From Bacteroidales bacterium UBA5515 (lineage in GTDB: Bacteria > Bacteroidota > Bacteroidia > Bacteroidales > P3): a stretch of DNA of 53,162 nucleotides. Below, in pieces: positions 1 through 8,479 of this stretch. The position numbers and the translations under genes are program-made. The notes under the pieces are model-generated. The model ran no database searches and was not told the DNA's origin. It saw nothing but the letters and a program-made list of their open reading frames with translations. Location: NCBI GenBank assembly GCA_002423895.1, contig DIOL01000015.1, positions 18,423 through 71,584 on the forward strand, given 5' to 3'. Every line of letters begins with the position of its first letter. Position 1 is the first letter of the stretch.

Positions 1-1
1 T

Positions 2-415
2 ATATACTCAGGCACAGCATACACCAACTTTGGCTTTTATAGAACTGAAGAAGGCACCTATTTCAATACATATCAAATAGGCGAAGGCTGCCCGATGAAT
101 ATAATACTTTACTTAACTGTTAAAGAAGTTCCACAAGTCAACGTATGGCTACCCAATGCCATAACACCATATGATGTAGTAAATACAGAATTTGGATATT
201 ATACTGAACTGCAATACTTGGAAAGTGTAAAATTTGAAGTATATAACAGATGGGGAAATAGAATCTTTGAGTCTGTCAAGATAGGAGAATATTGGGACGG
301 AACCTATAAAGGCAAAGAATGTCAAAGAGGCTTATATGCATGGAAGCTCAAATACAAAACAATCTTTGAAGATAAATATTACGAAAAATCAGGAAATGTA
401 CATTTGATTTGGTAA
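2..415 (+). CDS. T9SS type B surface protein, C-terminal part (5' end outside window)
   Basis: The reading frame is already open at base 2 and runs to TAA at 413-415, so this is the tail of a gene starting upstream. The first methionine codon, at 95, lies inside a repeat that is complete in the paralogues at 417 and 2146, so it is not the start. The visible part holds the end of a beta-rich repeat (YSGTAY...NFGFYRTEEGTY...GCPM) and then a gliding-type C-terminal domain (VNVWLPNAITPYD, FEVYNRWGNRIFES, YWDGTYKGKEC, GLYAWKLKY, SGNVHLIW), the type B signal for export by the type IX secretion system and retention at the surface. The next paralogue starts one base after the stop, so co-transcription is likely. 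Its last 240 or so bases are almost identical to those of the gene ending at 3876. Confidence 0.85.
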   Translation: MYSGTAYTNFGFYRTEEGTYFNTYQIGEGCPMNIILYLTVKEVPQVNVWLPNAITPYDVVNTEFGYYTELQYLESVKFEVYNRWGNRIFESVKIGEYWDGTYKGKECQRGLYAWKLKYKTIFEDKYYEKSGNVHLIW

Positions 416-416
416 A

Positions 417-2144
417 ATGAGAAAGATTAGATTATTTTTTGCCTTAATATTATGTATATCCATAAAATCTTATGGACTAAATAATCTATTACTACAAGAT
501 GACACATGTAGTGTTAATATCCTACAAGATGACACAATAATAACATCAAATACAACAATTCAAATACAATTAAATGCAAGTTCAGGAGCAGAATCATACC
601 AATGGACACCTTCAACTGGATTAAACAACTATACAATATCTAATCCAATTGCAACAGTAAATAACACAACACAATATATAGTTGAAGCATCTTATTTAGA
701 CACAAATTTAATTTATAATGGGAACTTTGAATTAGGCAATGTTGGATTTACAACACAGTATGATTATGCAACTATAGGTCCAACAACTAGAGAATTATAT
801 AGCATTAACACCAATGCATCTTTTTTTGAGAGTGCTTTTTGTCCTTGTGTACGTGATGGGAATTATATTTTTTTTGATGGTTCAATTAATCCCAATACAA
901 TAGTTTATCAGTCACAAGTGAATATATTACCTAATACAGATTATGTATTTTCTTTAGAACTTTCAACAATAAATGTCCCTCCAAATCCATTAAATAGTTT
1001 AGCAGATCTCCAAATTTCAATAAATAATGCTATTGTTCAATCTCATTTTAGACCGACAATACCATGCTGCACATGGAATAGTATTGATGTTACATGGAAT
1101 AGTCAAAATAGTTCAATAGCAACAATAACAATAATTAATCTTAATTTAGAGCCTTATGGTAATGATTTTGGAATTGATAATATATCTTTAAGAAAAATAT
1201 GCAAAGCCACAGATACTATAAATATAATTTTTGCACCACAAACAATCATAGATACAATAGATATAACAATATGTGAAAATGAATTGCCATATAATTATTA
1301 TGACAGTGTTTTTACTCAATCAGGAACATATTTGTATTATTTTTCAACAAATAATAATATAGATAGTACATATCTAATACAACTATACGTACTAGAACCT
1401 TACATTAATACAATCAATGCCACTATATGTGAAGGAGAAACCTATACAGAAAACGGATTTAATCAAAGCACCCAAGGGATATATACACAAGAACTACAAT
1501 CAATCAATGGATGCGATAGCACAATAATATTAGATTTAGAAGTAAAACAAACATATAATAATGCCATCCAAGCCACAATTTGCGAAGGAGATACCTATGA
1601 TCAAAATGGATTCTATGAAAGCAATGTAGGCAGTTATACTCATACTTATAATTCTTATAATGGATGTGACAGTACAATAACACTTCAACTACAAGTAAAT
1701 AATGCAAGAGACACAGTCATATACGATACTATATACTCAGGCACAGCATACAATAACTTTGGCTTTTATAGAACTGAAGAAGGCACCTATTTCAATACAT
1801 ATCAAATAGGACAAGGCTGCCCGATGAATATAACACTTTACTTAACTGTTAAAGAAGTTCCACAAGTCAACGTATGGCTACCCAATACCATAACACCATA
1901 TGATGTAGTAAATACAGAATTTGGGTATTATACAGAACTTCAATACTTAGAAAGTGTAAAATTTGAAGTATATAACCGTTGGGGCAATAGAATATTTGAA
2001 TCAACAAAGATAGGAGAATATTGGGATGGGACATATAAAGGCAAAGAATGCAAAAGAGGATTATATGTATGGAAACTCAAATACAAAACAATCTTTGAAG
2101 ATAAATACTATCAAAAGTCAGGAAATGTACATTTGATTTGGTAA
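417..2144 (+). CDS. Tandem paralogue 1: secreted repeat protein with T9SS type B sorting domain
   Basis: The 575-residue protein has a signal peptide at about residues 1-20 (RKIRLFFALILC...SYG). A PKD-like region with YQWTPSTGLN and NPIATVNNTTQY follows at about 31-92. A jelly-roll-like module opens with NLIYNGNFELGN and closes with YGNDFGIDNISLRKIC, at about 95-262. Four repeats of about 48 residues (ATICEGETY..NGF....G.YT...NGCDST) span about 278-478. The C-terminal domain with FEVYNRWGNRIFES at about 484-575 is the type B sorting signal. It is probably a surface-attached adhesin or binding protein; the ligand is unknown. The start is fixed by the 1-base gap after the previous stop and by the signal peptide. 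Two more paralogues follow with the same 1-base spacing, suggesting a co-translated array. The central module differs most between copies, while the flanks are nearly the same in DNA. Confidence 0.88.
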   Translation: MRKIRLFFALILCISIKSYGLNNLLLQDDTCSVNILQDDTIITSNTTIQIQLNASSGAESYQWTPSTGLNNYTISNPIATVNNTTQYIVEASYLDTNLIYNGNFELGNVGFTTQYDYATIGPTTRELYSINTNASFFESAFCPCVRDGNYIFFDGSINPNTIVYQSQVNILPNTDYVFSLELSTINVPPNPLNSLADLQISINNAIVQSHFRPTIPCCTWNSIDVTWNSQNSSIATITIINLNLEPYGNDFGIDNISLRKICKATDTINIIFAPQTIIDTIDITICENELPYNYYDSVFTQSGTYLYYFSTNNNIDSTYLIQLYVLEPYINTINATICEGETYTENGFNQSTQGIYTQELQSINGCDSTIILDLEVKQTYNNAIQATICEGDTYDQNGFYESNVGSYTHTYNSYNGCDSTITLQLQVNNARDTVIYDTIYSGTAYNNFGFYRTEEGTYFNTYQIGQGCPMNITLYLTVKEVPQVNVWLPNTITPYDVVNTEFGYYTELQYLESVKFEVYNRWGNRIFESTKIGEYWDGTYKGKECKRGLYVWKLKYKTIFEDKYYQKSGNVHLIW

Positions 2145-2145
2145 A

Positions 2146-3876
2146 ATGAAAAAAATTAGATTGATATTTATAGTAATATTATTAATGACCATAAAATCTT
2201 ATGGCCTAAATAATATATTTGTAAATATTGATTCATGTGCAGTAAATATAATTCCAAATGACACAACAATATATTCAAATAATCCAGTTCAAATCCAGTT
2301 AAACATTACACCAGAAGCAGATTCAGTTAAATGGACTCCTTCAATAGGATTAAATAATAATGCAATATCTAATCCAATAGCTACTATAAATAATTCGACA
2401 CAATATATTGTTGAAGCATATTATTATGACACAAATTTAGTCTATAATGGTGACTTTGAATTGGGAAATGTTGGATTTACTACAGATTTACTATTAACAT
2501 CACAATCTTCATCTCCATATGGAACATATATTATTGCAAACGATGCACATACATTATACTGGGGCTTCACTAGTTGTACACATAATGGAGGATTGTTTAT
2601 GAGTGCAGATGGCGCTCCAAATCTTTTAACAACTTATGAAAGTCAAGTTAATGTTGAACCCAACACTGATTATATTTTTTCAGTAGAATTTGCTAATATA
2701 AATGAATCGCCATATTTTGTGGATAGCTGGCGTTCAATATTCCAACTTAAAATTAATGGAGTATCCTTGGGAAGTCAAATTATTAATACTTCTGATTTTT
2801 GTATTTGGAATAGATATTATAGGATTTGGAATAGTGGAAATAATACTACTGCAACAGTTAATATAACGAATTTAAATATTTCACCTGATGGTAATGATTT
2901 TGCACTTGATAATGTTTCATTAAGAAAGATTTGTAAAGCCACAGATACTATAAATATAATTTTTGCACCACAAACAATCATAGACACAATAGATATAACA
3001 ATATGTGAAAATGATTTGCCATATAATTATAATGACAGTACCTTTACTCAATCAGGAACATATTTTTATAATTTTTCAATAAATAATATTATTGATAGTA
3101 CATATCTAATACACCTATACGTACTGGAACCTTACATTAATACAATCAATGCCACCATATGTGAAGGAGAAACATATGCAGAAAACGGATTTAATCAAAA
3201 CACAACAGGACTATATACACAAGAACTACAATCAATCAATGGATGTGATAGTACAATAATATTAGACTTGGAAGTAAAACAAGCATATAATACTACAATA
3301 AATGCTTCCATATGTGAAGGAGACACTTATAATCAAAATGGTTTTAATGAAAACACAACAGGCAGTTATACCAATACTTACAACTCTTATAATGGATGTG
3401 ACAGTACAATAACACTTCAACTACAAGTAAATAATACAAGAGATACAGTCATATACGATACTATATACTCAGGTACAGCATACACCAACTTTGGCTTTTA
3501 CAGAACAGAAGAAGGAACCTATTTCAATACATATCAAATAGGACAAGGCTGCCCGATGAATATTACACTTTACTTAACTGTTAAAGAAGTTCCACAAGTC
3601 AACGTATGGCTACCAAATACTATAACACCATATGATGTAGTAAATACTGAATTTGGATATTATACTGAACTGCAATACTTGGAAAGTGTAAAATTTGAAG
3701 TATATAACAGATGGGGAAATAGAATCTTTGAGTCTGTCAAGATAGGAGAATATTGGGACGGAACCTATAAAGGCAAAGAATGTCAAAGAGGCTTATATGC
3801 ATGGAAGCTCAAATACAAAACAATCTTTGAAGATAAATATTATGAAAAATCAGGCAATGTACATTTAATTTGGTGA
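2146..3876 (+). CDS. Tandem paralogue 2: secreted repeat protein with T9SS type B sorting domain
   Basis: The 576-residue protein has the same architecture as the upstream gene: signal peptide (KKIRLIFIVILLMTIKSYG), PKD-like region (VKWTPSIGLN), NGDFELGN module, four CEG/NGCDST-type repeats and type B sorting domain. The stretch from the end of the module into the first repeat (KATDTINIIFAPQTIIDTID) is identical in protein to paralogue 1 and nearly identical in DNA. The sorting-domain DNA instead matches the truncated gene at the left edge better than its immediate neighbour, so the gene is a mosaic. It starts one base after the preceding TAA. Its own stop is TGA, followed by G and the next ATG. 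Surface display by T9SS is inferred from the sorting domain; binding function is unknown. Confidence 0.88.
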   Translation: MKKIRLIFIVILLMTIKSYGLNNIFVNIDSCAVNIIPNDTTIYSNNPVQIQLNITPEADSVKWTPSIGLNNNAISNPIATINNSTQYIVEAYYYDTNLVYNGDFELGNVGFTTDLLLTSQSSSPYGTYIIANDAHTLYWGFTSCTHNGGLFMSADGAPNLLTTYESQVNVEPNTDYIFSVEFANINESPYFVDSWRSIFQLKINGVSLGSQIINTSDFCIWNRYYRIWNSGNNTTATVNITNLNISPDGNDFALDNVSLRKICKATDTINIIFAPQTIIDTIDITICENDLPYNYNDSTFTQSGTYFYNFSINNIIDSTYLIHLYVLEPYINTINATICEGETYAENGFNQNTTGLYTQELQSINGCDSTIILDLEVKQAYNTTINASICEGDTYNQNGFNENTTGSYTNTYNSYNGCDSTITLQLQVNNTRDTVIYDTIYSGTAYTNFGFYRTEEGTYFNTYQIGQGCPMNITLYLTVKEVPQVNVWLPNTITPYDVVNTEFGYYTELQYLESVKFEVYNRWGNRIFESVKIGEYWDGTYKGKECQRGLYAWKLKYKTIFEDKYYEKSGNVHLIW

Positions 3877-3877
3877 G

Positions 3878-5593
3878 ATGAAAAAATTTAGTTTACTTTT
3901 AATTTTTATATTATGCATATTCATAAAGTCTTATGGACTAAATAATCTATTAATAAATATTGACACATGTTCTGTAAATATAATCCCAAATGATACAATA
4001 ATTTTTTCTAATGATACTGTTCAAATACAACTAAATATCTCTACATATCCTGATTCTTGTAAATGGACGCCTTCAACAGGATTAAATAATAATTTAATTC
4101 CAAACCCAATTGCAACCATAAATAATTCTACACAATATACTGTAGAAGCCTATTATTTGATGGACTCTAATTTAATATATAATGGAGATTTTGAATTAGG
4201 AAATACTGGTTTTTCAACTCAATATACTAATTGGACATCAGATGGATTTGTTTTTGGAAATTATACAATAACAAATAATGCAAATAATGTAAGTGGTGGT
4301 TTTACTCCTTGTAATAATGGAGGGAATTATATGGTTTTAGATGGCATAGGAACTACAGATTATTATTTTTTTCAATCAACTGTGAATATAGAACCCAATA
4401 CCTTATATGAATTTTCAGTACAATCAGTTTTTTTAGCCTTCTCAGAATTAAGCTCTTCATACTATCCAAGATTAAAATATTATATTAATAATCAACAATT
4501 AGGAGGGATAGATGTAATTTCAAATTATAACTGTAATTGGCATACATTCAAATATAAATGGTATAGTGGAAATAATACAACAGCAACTGTAAAAGTAGTA
4601 GATGATAATACAGATGGAAGTGGAAATGATTTTGCAGTAGATAATATATTATTAAAGAAGATTTGCAAAGCTACTGATAATATTAATATTATCTATGCAA
4701 ATTTTACAGACACATTAAACTTTACAATTTGTGAAAATGAGTTGCCTTTTGTTTTTTTAGATAGTTTCTTTACACAATCAGGAACTTATTTATATGATAT
4801 TTCAACAAATAATAATGTAGATAGTACGTGTAAAATAAATCTAAATGTTATTGAAACTTATACTGATACAATCCATGCAACAATATGTGAAGGTGAAATT
4901 TATTCAGAAAATGGATTTAATCAAGACTCTACAGGAATTTATACACATGTATTTCAGTCAATCAATGGATGCGATAGTACTATTATATTAAACTTATTTG
5001 TTAAACAAACATTTGATACAATAATTCAAGCAACAATATGCGAAGGAGATATATATACTGATGATGGATTTAATCAAGATTCGACAGGAATTTATACACA
5101 TGTATTTCCTTCAATCAATGGATGCGATAGTACAGTTACACTTCAACTCATAGTTAATAAAATATATATTGATACAATACATGCTGATATTTATTATGGA
5201 AATGTATATAATAAATATGGATTTAATGAACGCGCAACGGGAGTTTATACTCATACTTTCCAGGGAGTAAATGGTTGTGACAGTATTTTATGCCTCGATT
5301 TGCAGGTTGATAGAATTTTATTTCCAAATGTTATAACTCCAAATGGTGATGATATAAATGATATATTTGAAATTCATAATTTAATTGAACAGGAAGCCTT
5401 TTTAGATAACGAACTAATTATTTATAATCGTAATGGAAAGTTAATTTACAGTTTCAAAAATATTAGGAAAAAAGAAGACTTCTGGTCTCCAGCTCAAACA
5501 AATTCACCAACAGGAACATACTATTATCGTTTCATAGGAAAACGTTCCGACAAAACAATTGATACTACGGGAATAATTGAAGTTTTGAAATAA
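3878..5593 (+). CDS. Tandem paralogue 3: secreted repeat protein, divergent T9SS type B sorting domain
   Basis: The 571-residue protein is the last member of the tandem array. It shares the signal peptide pattern (FSLLLIFILCIFIKSYG), the PKD-like region (CKWTPSTGLN), the NGDFELGN...GNDFAVDN module and the CEG/NGCDST repeats (HATICEGEIYSENGFNQD...). Its C-terminal domain is different: LFPNVITPNGDDINDIFEI, ELIIYNRNGKLIYSF, GTYYYRF. This is a more canonical gliding-motility-associated domain and lacks the WDGTYKGKEC segment. The array therefore ends with a distinct sorting tail. A perfect 16-bp hairpin follows the stop at once and probably ends the transcript. Cell-surface location is inferred from family knowledge; ligand and partner are unknown. 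Confidence 0.87.
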   Translation: MKKFSLLLIFILCIFIKSYGLNNLLINIDTCSVNIIPNDTIIFSNDTVQIQLNISTYPDSCKWTPSTGLNNNLIPNPIATINNSTQYTVEAYYLMDSNLIYNGDFELGNTGFSTQYTNWTSDGFVFGNYTITNNANNVSGGFTPCNNGGNYMVLDGIGTTDYYFFQSTVNIEPNTLYEFSVQSVFLAFSELSSSYYPRLKYYINNQQLGGIDVISNYNCNWHTFKYKWYSGNNTTATVKVVDDNTDGSGNDFAVDNILLKKICKATDNINIIYANFTDTLNFTICENELPFVFLDSFFTQSGTYLYDISTNNNVDSTCKINLNVIETYTDTIHATICEGEIYSENGFNQDSTGIYTHVFQSINGCDSTIILNLFVKQTFDTIIQATICEGDIYTDDGFNQDSTGIYTHVFPSINGCDSTVTLQLIVNKIYIDTIHADIYYGNVYNKYGFNERATGVYTHTFQGVNGCDSILCLDLQVDRILFPNVITPNGDDINDIFEIHNLIEQEAFLDNELIIYNRNGKLIYSFKNIRKKEDFWSPAQTNSPTGTYYYRFIGKRSDKTIDTTGIIEVLK

Positions 5594-5604
5594 AATTTTG
5601 AGAA

Positions 5605-5649
5605 AAACTTCTTCAAATCAGAATACAAAGAAATGATTTGAAGAAGTTT
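5605..5649. terminator. Bidirectional hairpin terminator between paralogue 3 and pckG
   Basis: A perfect 16-bp inverted repeat, AAACTTCTTCAAATCA at 5605-5620 and its complement at 5634-5649, encloses a 13-base loop. T/A-rich tracts lie on both sides. It sits between two converging stop codons (5593 and 5661) and so can serve both strands. Confidence 0.85.
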
Positions 5650-5660
5650 ATTTTTGATAA

Positions 5661-7460
5661 TTAGTCTTTTAAACTATTAATGTTTTCTCTTAATTTGCTG
5701 ATTTGGTTTGTAAGTTCTTTTGGAAGATGATTCCCGAATAATTCATAGAACTTTTCAGTACGTTCAAGTTCATTTAACCATTCTTTTTTATCAATTTTCA
5801 TTAGCTTTTCCATATCTTCAGAAGTTACATCCAAACCTTGAGTATTTATTGCATTTGGTTTTGGAATTTTCCCAATAGGTGAATCCATAGCTATATCTTC
5901 ATTATTGCAACGATCAAATATATAAGCTAAAACTCTTGAATTTTCACCATATCCTGGCCATAGCCATTTGCCATTTTCTTTTCTGAACCAGTTAACGCAG
6001 AAAATTTTAGGTAAGTTTTCTTTTTGAGTTTTTGTTCCAATATTTATCCAATGTGCAAAATAATCTCCCATATTGTAGCCACAGAAAGGCTTCATTGCAA
6101 AAGGATCATGGCGAAGTTCTCCAACATTAAGTCCAATTACTGCAGAAGTTATTTCAGAACCTATAACAGAACCAATCATAACTCCATGATTCCAGTCTTT
6201 TGCTTCATAAACCAAAGGAATTGTTGTTTGGCGTCTTCCTCCAAACAAAATGGCTGAAATAGGAACTCCATTAGGTTCATTATAAGCTGGATCAGCTACT
6301 GGGCATTCTGAAATTGGAGTTGTAAAACGAGAATTGCTTTGTGCACATGGCTCTTTGGAAGTTTTATCATAAACCCTTCCTTTCCAATCAATAGTCCCTT
6401 CAGGACAATCATATCCAATTCCTTCCCACCAGACATCTTTGTCTGGAGTCAGACCAACATTTGTGTATAGTGTATTTCTTTGAATAGATTGATATGCATT
6501 AGGGTTTGTATCCATTGAAGTTTGAGGAACAACTCCAAAGAAACCATTTTCAGGATTAATTGCCCATAAACGACCATCTTTACCAAATTTCATCCATGCA
6601 ATATCATCTCCAACTGTTTCAACCTTCCAACCTGGAATTGTAGGAATTAACATTGCAAGATTTGTCTTTCCACATGCTGAAGGGAAAGCTGCTGCAATAT
6701 ATTTTTTTTCTCCTTTTGGATTTGTTATCCCTAAAATTAACATATGTTCTGCCAACCATCCTTCTTCTTTACCGATAACAGAAGCAATTCTTAAAGCAAA
6801 ACATTTCTTTCCTAAAAGTGCATTACCACCATATCCTGAGCCAAATGACCAAATTTCTTTTGTTTCAGGGAATTGACAAATATATTTTTCTTCAATTGGA
6901 CGACAAGGCCATTTAACATCCTTTTGTCCTTCTTCCAATGGATAACCAACAGAATGAATGCAAGGAATAAATCTTCCTTTTTCTCCCAAAATATCTAAAG
7001 CAGGTTTACCCATTCTTGTCATAATTCTCATATGAACTACAACATAAGGGGAGTCAGTAAGTTGAACTCCAATATATGATTTATCAGAGCCTAAAGGTCC
7101 CATGGAGAAGGGAATCACATACATTGTTCTTCCTTTCATTGCTCCTCTGTAAACCTTTAGCATAGCTTCCTTCATAGATTCAGGGTCGTTCCAATTATTT
7201 GTTGGACCAGCATCTTCATGTTTATTGGAACAAATAAAAGTTCTGCTCTCAATTCTTGCTACGTCTGAATCATCTGTTTGAAAATAGTAGGAGTTTGGTT
7301 TTTTGTCTTCATTTAGTTTGATTGCAACTCCACTTGCAACCATACTATCTAATATGTTTTGATTTTCTTCTTCAGAACCGTCACACCAGTGAACGTTTTT
7401 GGGCTGAAAAATTTCTTTCCAATGATTTACCCAATTGATTAATTCTACATTTATAGTCAT
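5661..7460 (-). CDS. pckG: Phosphoenolpyruvate carboxykinase, GTP-type
   Basis: The enzyme interconverts oxaloacetate and phosphoenolpyruvate with GTP/GDP. In fermenting Bacteroidota it commonly runs toward oxaloacetate and feeds the succinate/propionate branch. The 599-residue length fits the GTP family. Visible signatures are SFGSGYGGNALLGKKC (about 205-220), the P-loop with its family cysteine FPSACGKTNL (259-268), the metal-binding VGDDIAWMKFG (283-293), and the substrate-binding TNNWNDP (87-93) and GGRRQTTIPLVYEA. ATP-type PEPCK has a different P-loop context. The start is ATG at 7460, about 24 bases below a TATTTTTG promoter box. The gene stands alone and converges with the surface-protein array. 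It may act in one pathway with the methylmalonyl-CoA mutase at the right end of the window. Confidence 0.96.
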   Translation of the reverse strand: MTINVELINWVNHWKEIFQPKNVHWCDGSEEENQNILDSMVASGVAIKLNEDKKPNSYYFQTDDSDVARIESRTFICSNKHEDAGPTNNWNDPESMKEAMLKVYRGAMKGRTMYVIPFSMGPLGSDKSYIGVQLTDSPYVVVHMRIMTRMGKPALDILGEKGRFIPCIHSVGYPLEEGQKDVKWPCRPIEEKYICQFPETKEIWSFGSGYGGNALLGKKCFALRIASVIGKEEGWLAEHMLILGITNPKGEKKYIAAAFPSACGKTNLAMLIPTIPGWKVETVGDDIAWMKFGKDGRLWAINPENGFFGVVPQTSMDTNPNAYQSIQRNTLYTNVGLTPDKDVWWEGIGYDCPEGTIDWKGRVYDKTSKEPCAQSNSRFTTPISECPVADPAYNEPNGVPISAILFGGRRQTTIPLVYEAKDWNHGVMIGSVIGSEITSAVIGLNVGELRHDPFAMKPFCGYNMGDYFAHWINIGTKTQKENLPKIFCVNWFRKENGKWLWPGYGENSRVLAYIFDRCNNEDIAMDSPIGKIPKPNAINTQGLDVTSEDMEKLMKIDKKEWLNELERTEKFYELFGNHLPKELTNQISKLRENINSLKD

Positions 7461-7490
7461 AAAAATATGTTTTTAATTAGAATAATCATG

Positions 7491-7498
7491 CAAAAATA
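7491..7498 (-). promoter_or_regulatory. pckG promoter, Bacteroidota -7 box
   Basis: Reading leftward the box is TATTTTTG (TAnnTTTG). A TTTG lies at 7522-7519 with a 20-bp gap, the usual -33 spacing. The predicted start of transcription is near 7485, giving a leader of about 25 bases before the ATG at 7460. Confidence 0.7.
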
Positions 7499-7600
7499 GG
7501 AAACAAAACCATATAAAACAAAATAAATCTTAAAAAATTATGTTTAGAATTAATGAGTTTAAAGACTTTAAATACCTTAAGCTCCTTATTATCAAAAAAA

Positions 7601-7690
7601 GTCGGTGATTAAATTTAAAAAGTCACCGATTAAATTTAAAAAGTCGGCATTTAAACAAAAAAAGTCGGCATTTAAATTTGATTAAGTAGG
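7601..7690. repeat. Intergenic 21-bp-period array A
   Basis: Four units begin at 7601, 7622, 7643 and 7664, exactly 21 bp apart. They start GTCGGTGATT, GTCACCGATT, GTCGGCATTT and GTCGGCATTT, each followed by an A/T-rich tail (AAATTTAAAAA type). The core TCGGTGA of unit 1 is the reverse complement of TCACCGA in unit 2, although the flanks keep one orientation, so these two can also pair as a hairpin. The array lies between the divergent pckG and methyltransferase promoters. Nothing else was seen in the 305-bp gap besides the two promoters. Confidence 0.85.
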
Positions 7691-7749
7691 GACTTTATTA
7701 TTTATTGTCTTTTTTCAACTAAAAATAATAGAAAAACAATTGAATTTAT

Positions 7750-7757
7750 TACCTTTG
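7750..7757 (+). promoter_or_regulatory. Promoter of the methyltransferase-rarA-dus operon
   Basis: The box TACCTTTG is followed by CA. The ATG at 7766 is only 8 bases past the box, so the message probably has a leader of about 4 bases or none. No TTG is seen at the usual upstream distance. Confidence 0.65.
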
Positions 7758-7765
7758 CACTTAAG

Positions 7766-8473
7766 ATGAATAATGCAGTACTATATTTATTCCCTACTCC
7801 AATTGCTGATAATGATTTGAAGTATTCTATTCCAGAAGTAAACTTGGAACTATTAAATCAATGCGATTTTTTTATAGTAGAGGATTTGCGTTCAGCAAGA
7901 AGATTTCTCAAAAAGGCTGGTTATAAGAAAGATTTTGAGGAAGTAGAATTTTATACACTTAATGAACATACCAAGATTGAAGAGATAGAAAACTATTTAG
8001 ATCCAATCTATAAAGGAAAGAATATTGGTTTAATGTCTGAAGCAGGACTCCCTTGTATTGCTGACCCAGGTCAGATGGTTGTCAGTATGGCTCAAAATAA
8101 AGGAATTAAAGTTATCCCTTTGGTTGGTGCATCTTCATTAATGATGGCACTTATGGCTTCAGGCTTTAATGGTCAGAACTTTGCCTTTGTTGGATATTTG
8201 CCAGTTGATAAAGTGCTTAGAGCAAAAAAGATTAAAGAATTGGAGACAATTGCCCTTAAAACTAATCAAACACAAATATTTATTGAAGCCCCATATAGGA
8301 ATAATCAAATGTTGGAGAGTTTAATACAAAACCTCAATCCAAATACTTCCATATGTGTTGGAGTTGATATTTCAATGTCTTCAGAACAAATAATTACCAA
8401 AACTGCCAATGGCTGGAAAAAGACTAAAATTGATTTGAATAAAAGGAATACAGTTTTTCTTATCTATAGATAA
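7766..8473 (+). CDS. SAM-dependent methyltransferase, tetrapyrrole-methylase fold (RsmI-like)
   Basis: The 235-residue protein belongs to the TP-methylase superfamily that includes RsmI, which 2'-O-methylates C1402 of 16S rRNA. It shows the N-terminal LYLFPTPIAD (RsmI has a related LYVVATPIGN), the SAM-site segment LMSEAGLPCIADPGQMVV (about 92-109), the following LVGASSLMMALMASG, and FVGYLP. RsmI proper is about 280 residues; this shorter form looks like a second Bacteroidota clade, so the rRNA target is inferred and uncertain. It is the first gene of an operon with rarA (6-bp gap) and dus (2-bp gap). All three handle RNA modification or replication stress. Confidence 0.8.
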   Translation: MNNAVLYLFPTPIADNDLKYSIPEVNLELLNQCDFFIVEDLRSARRFLKKAGYKKDFEEVEFYTLNEHTKIEEIENYLDPIYKGKNIGLMSEAGLPCIADPGQMVVSMAQNKGIKVIPLVGASSLMMALMASGFNGQNFAFVGYLPVDKVLRAKKIKELETIALKTNQTQIFIEAPYRNNQMLESLIQNLNPNTSICVGVDISMSSEQIITKTANGWKKTKIDLNKRNTVFLIYR

Positions 8474-8479
8474 AATAAG

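Noticed and set aside
7601..7690. CRISPR array
   Set aside because: The whole unit is 21 bp, with no separate repeat and spacer and no cas genes nearby. The other arrays of similar period are excluded for the same reason.
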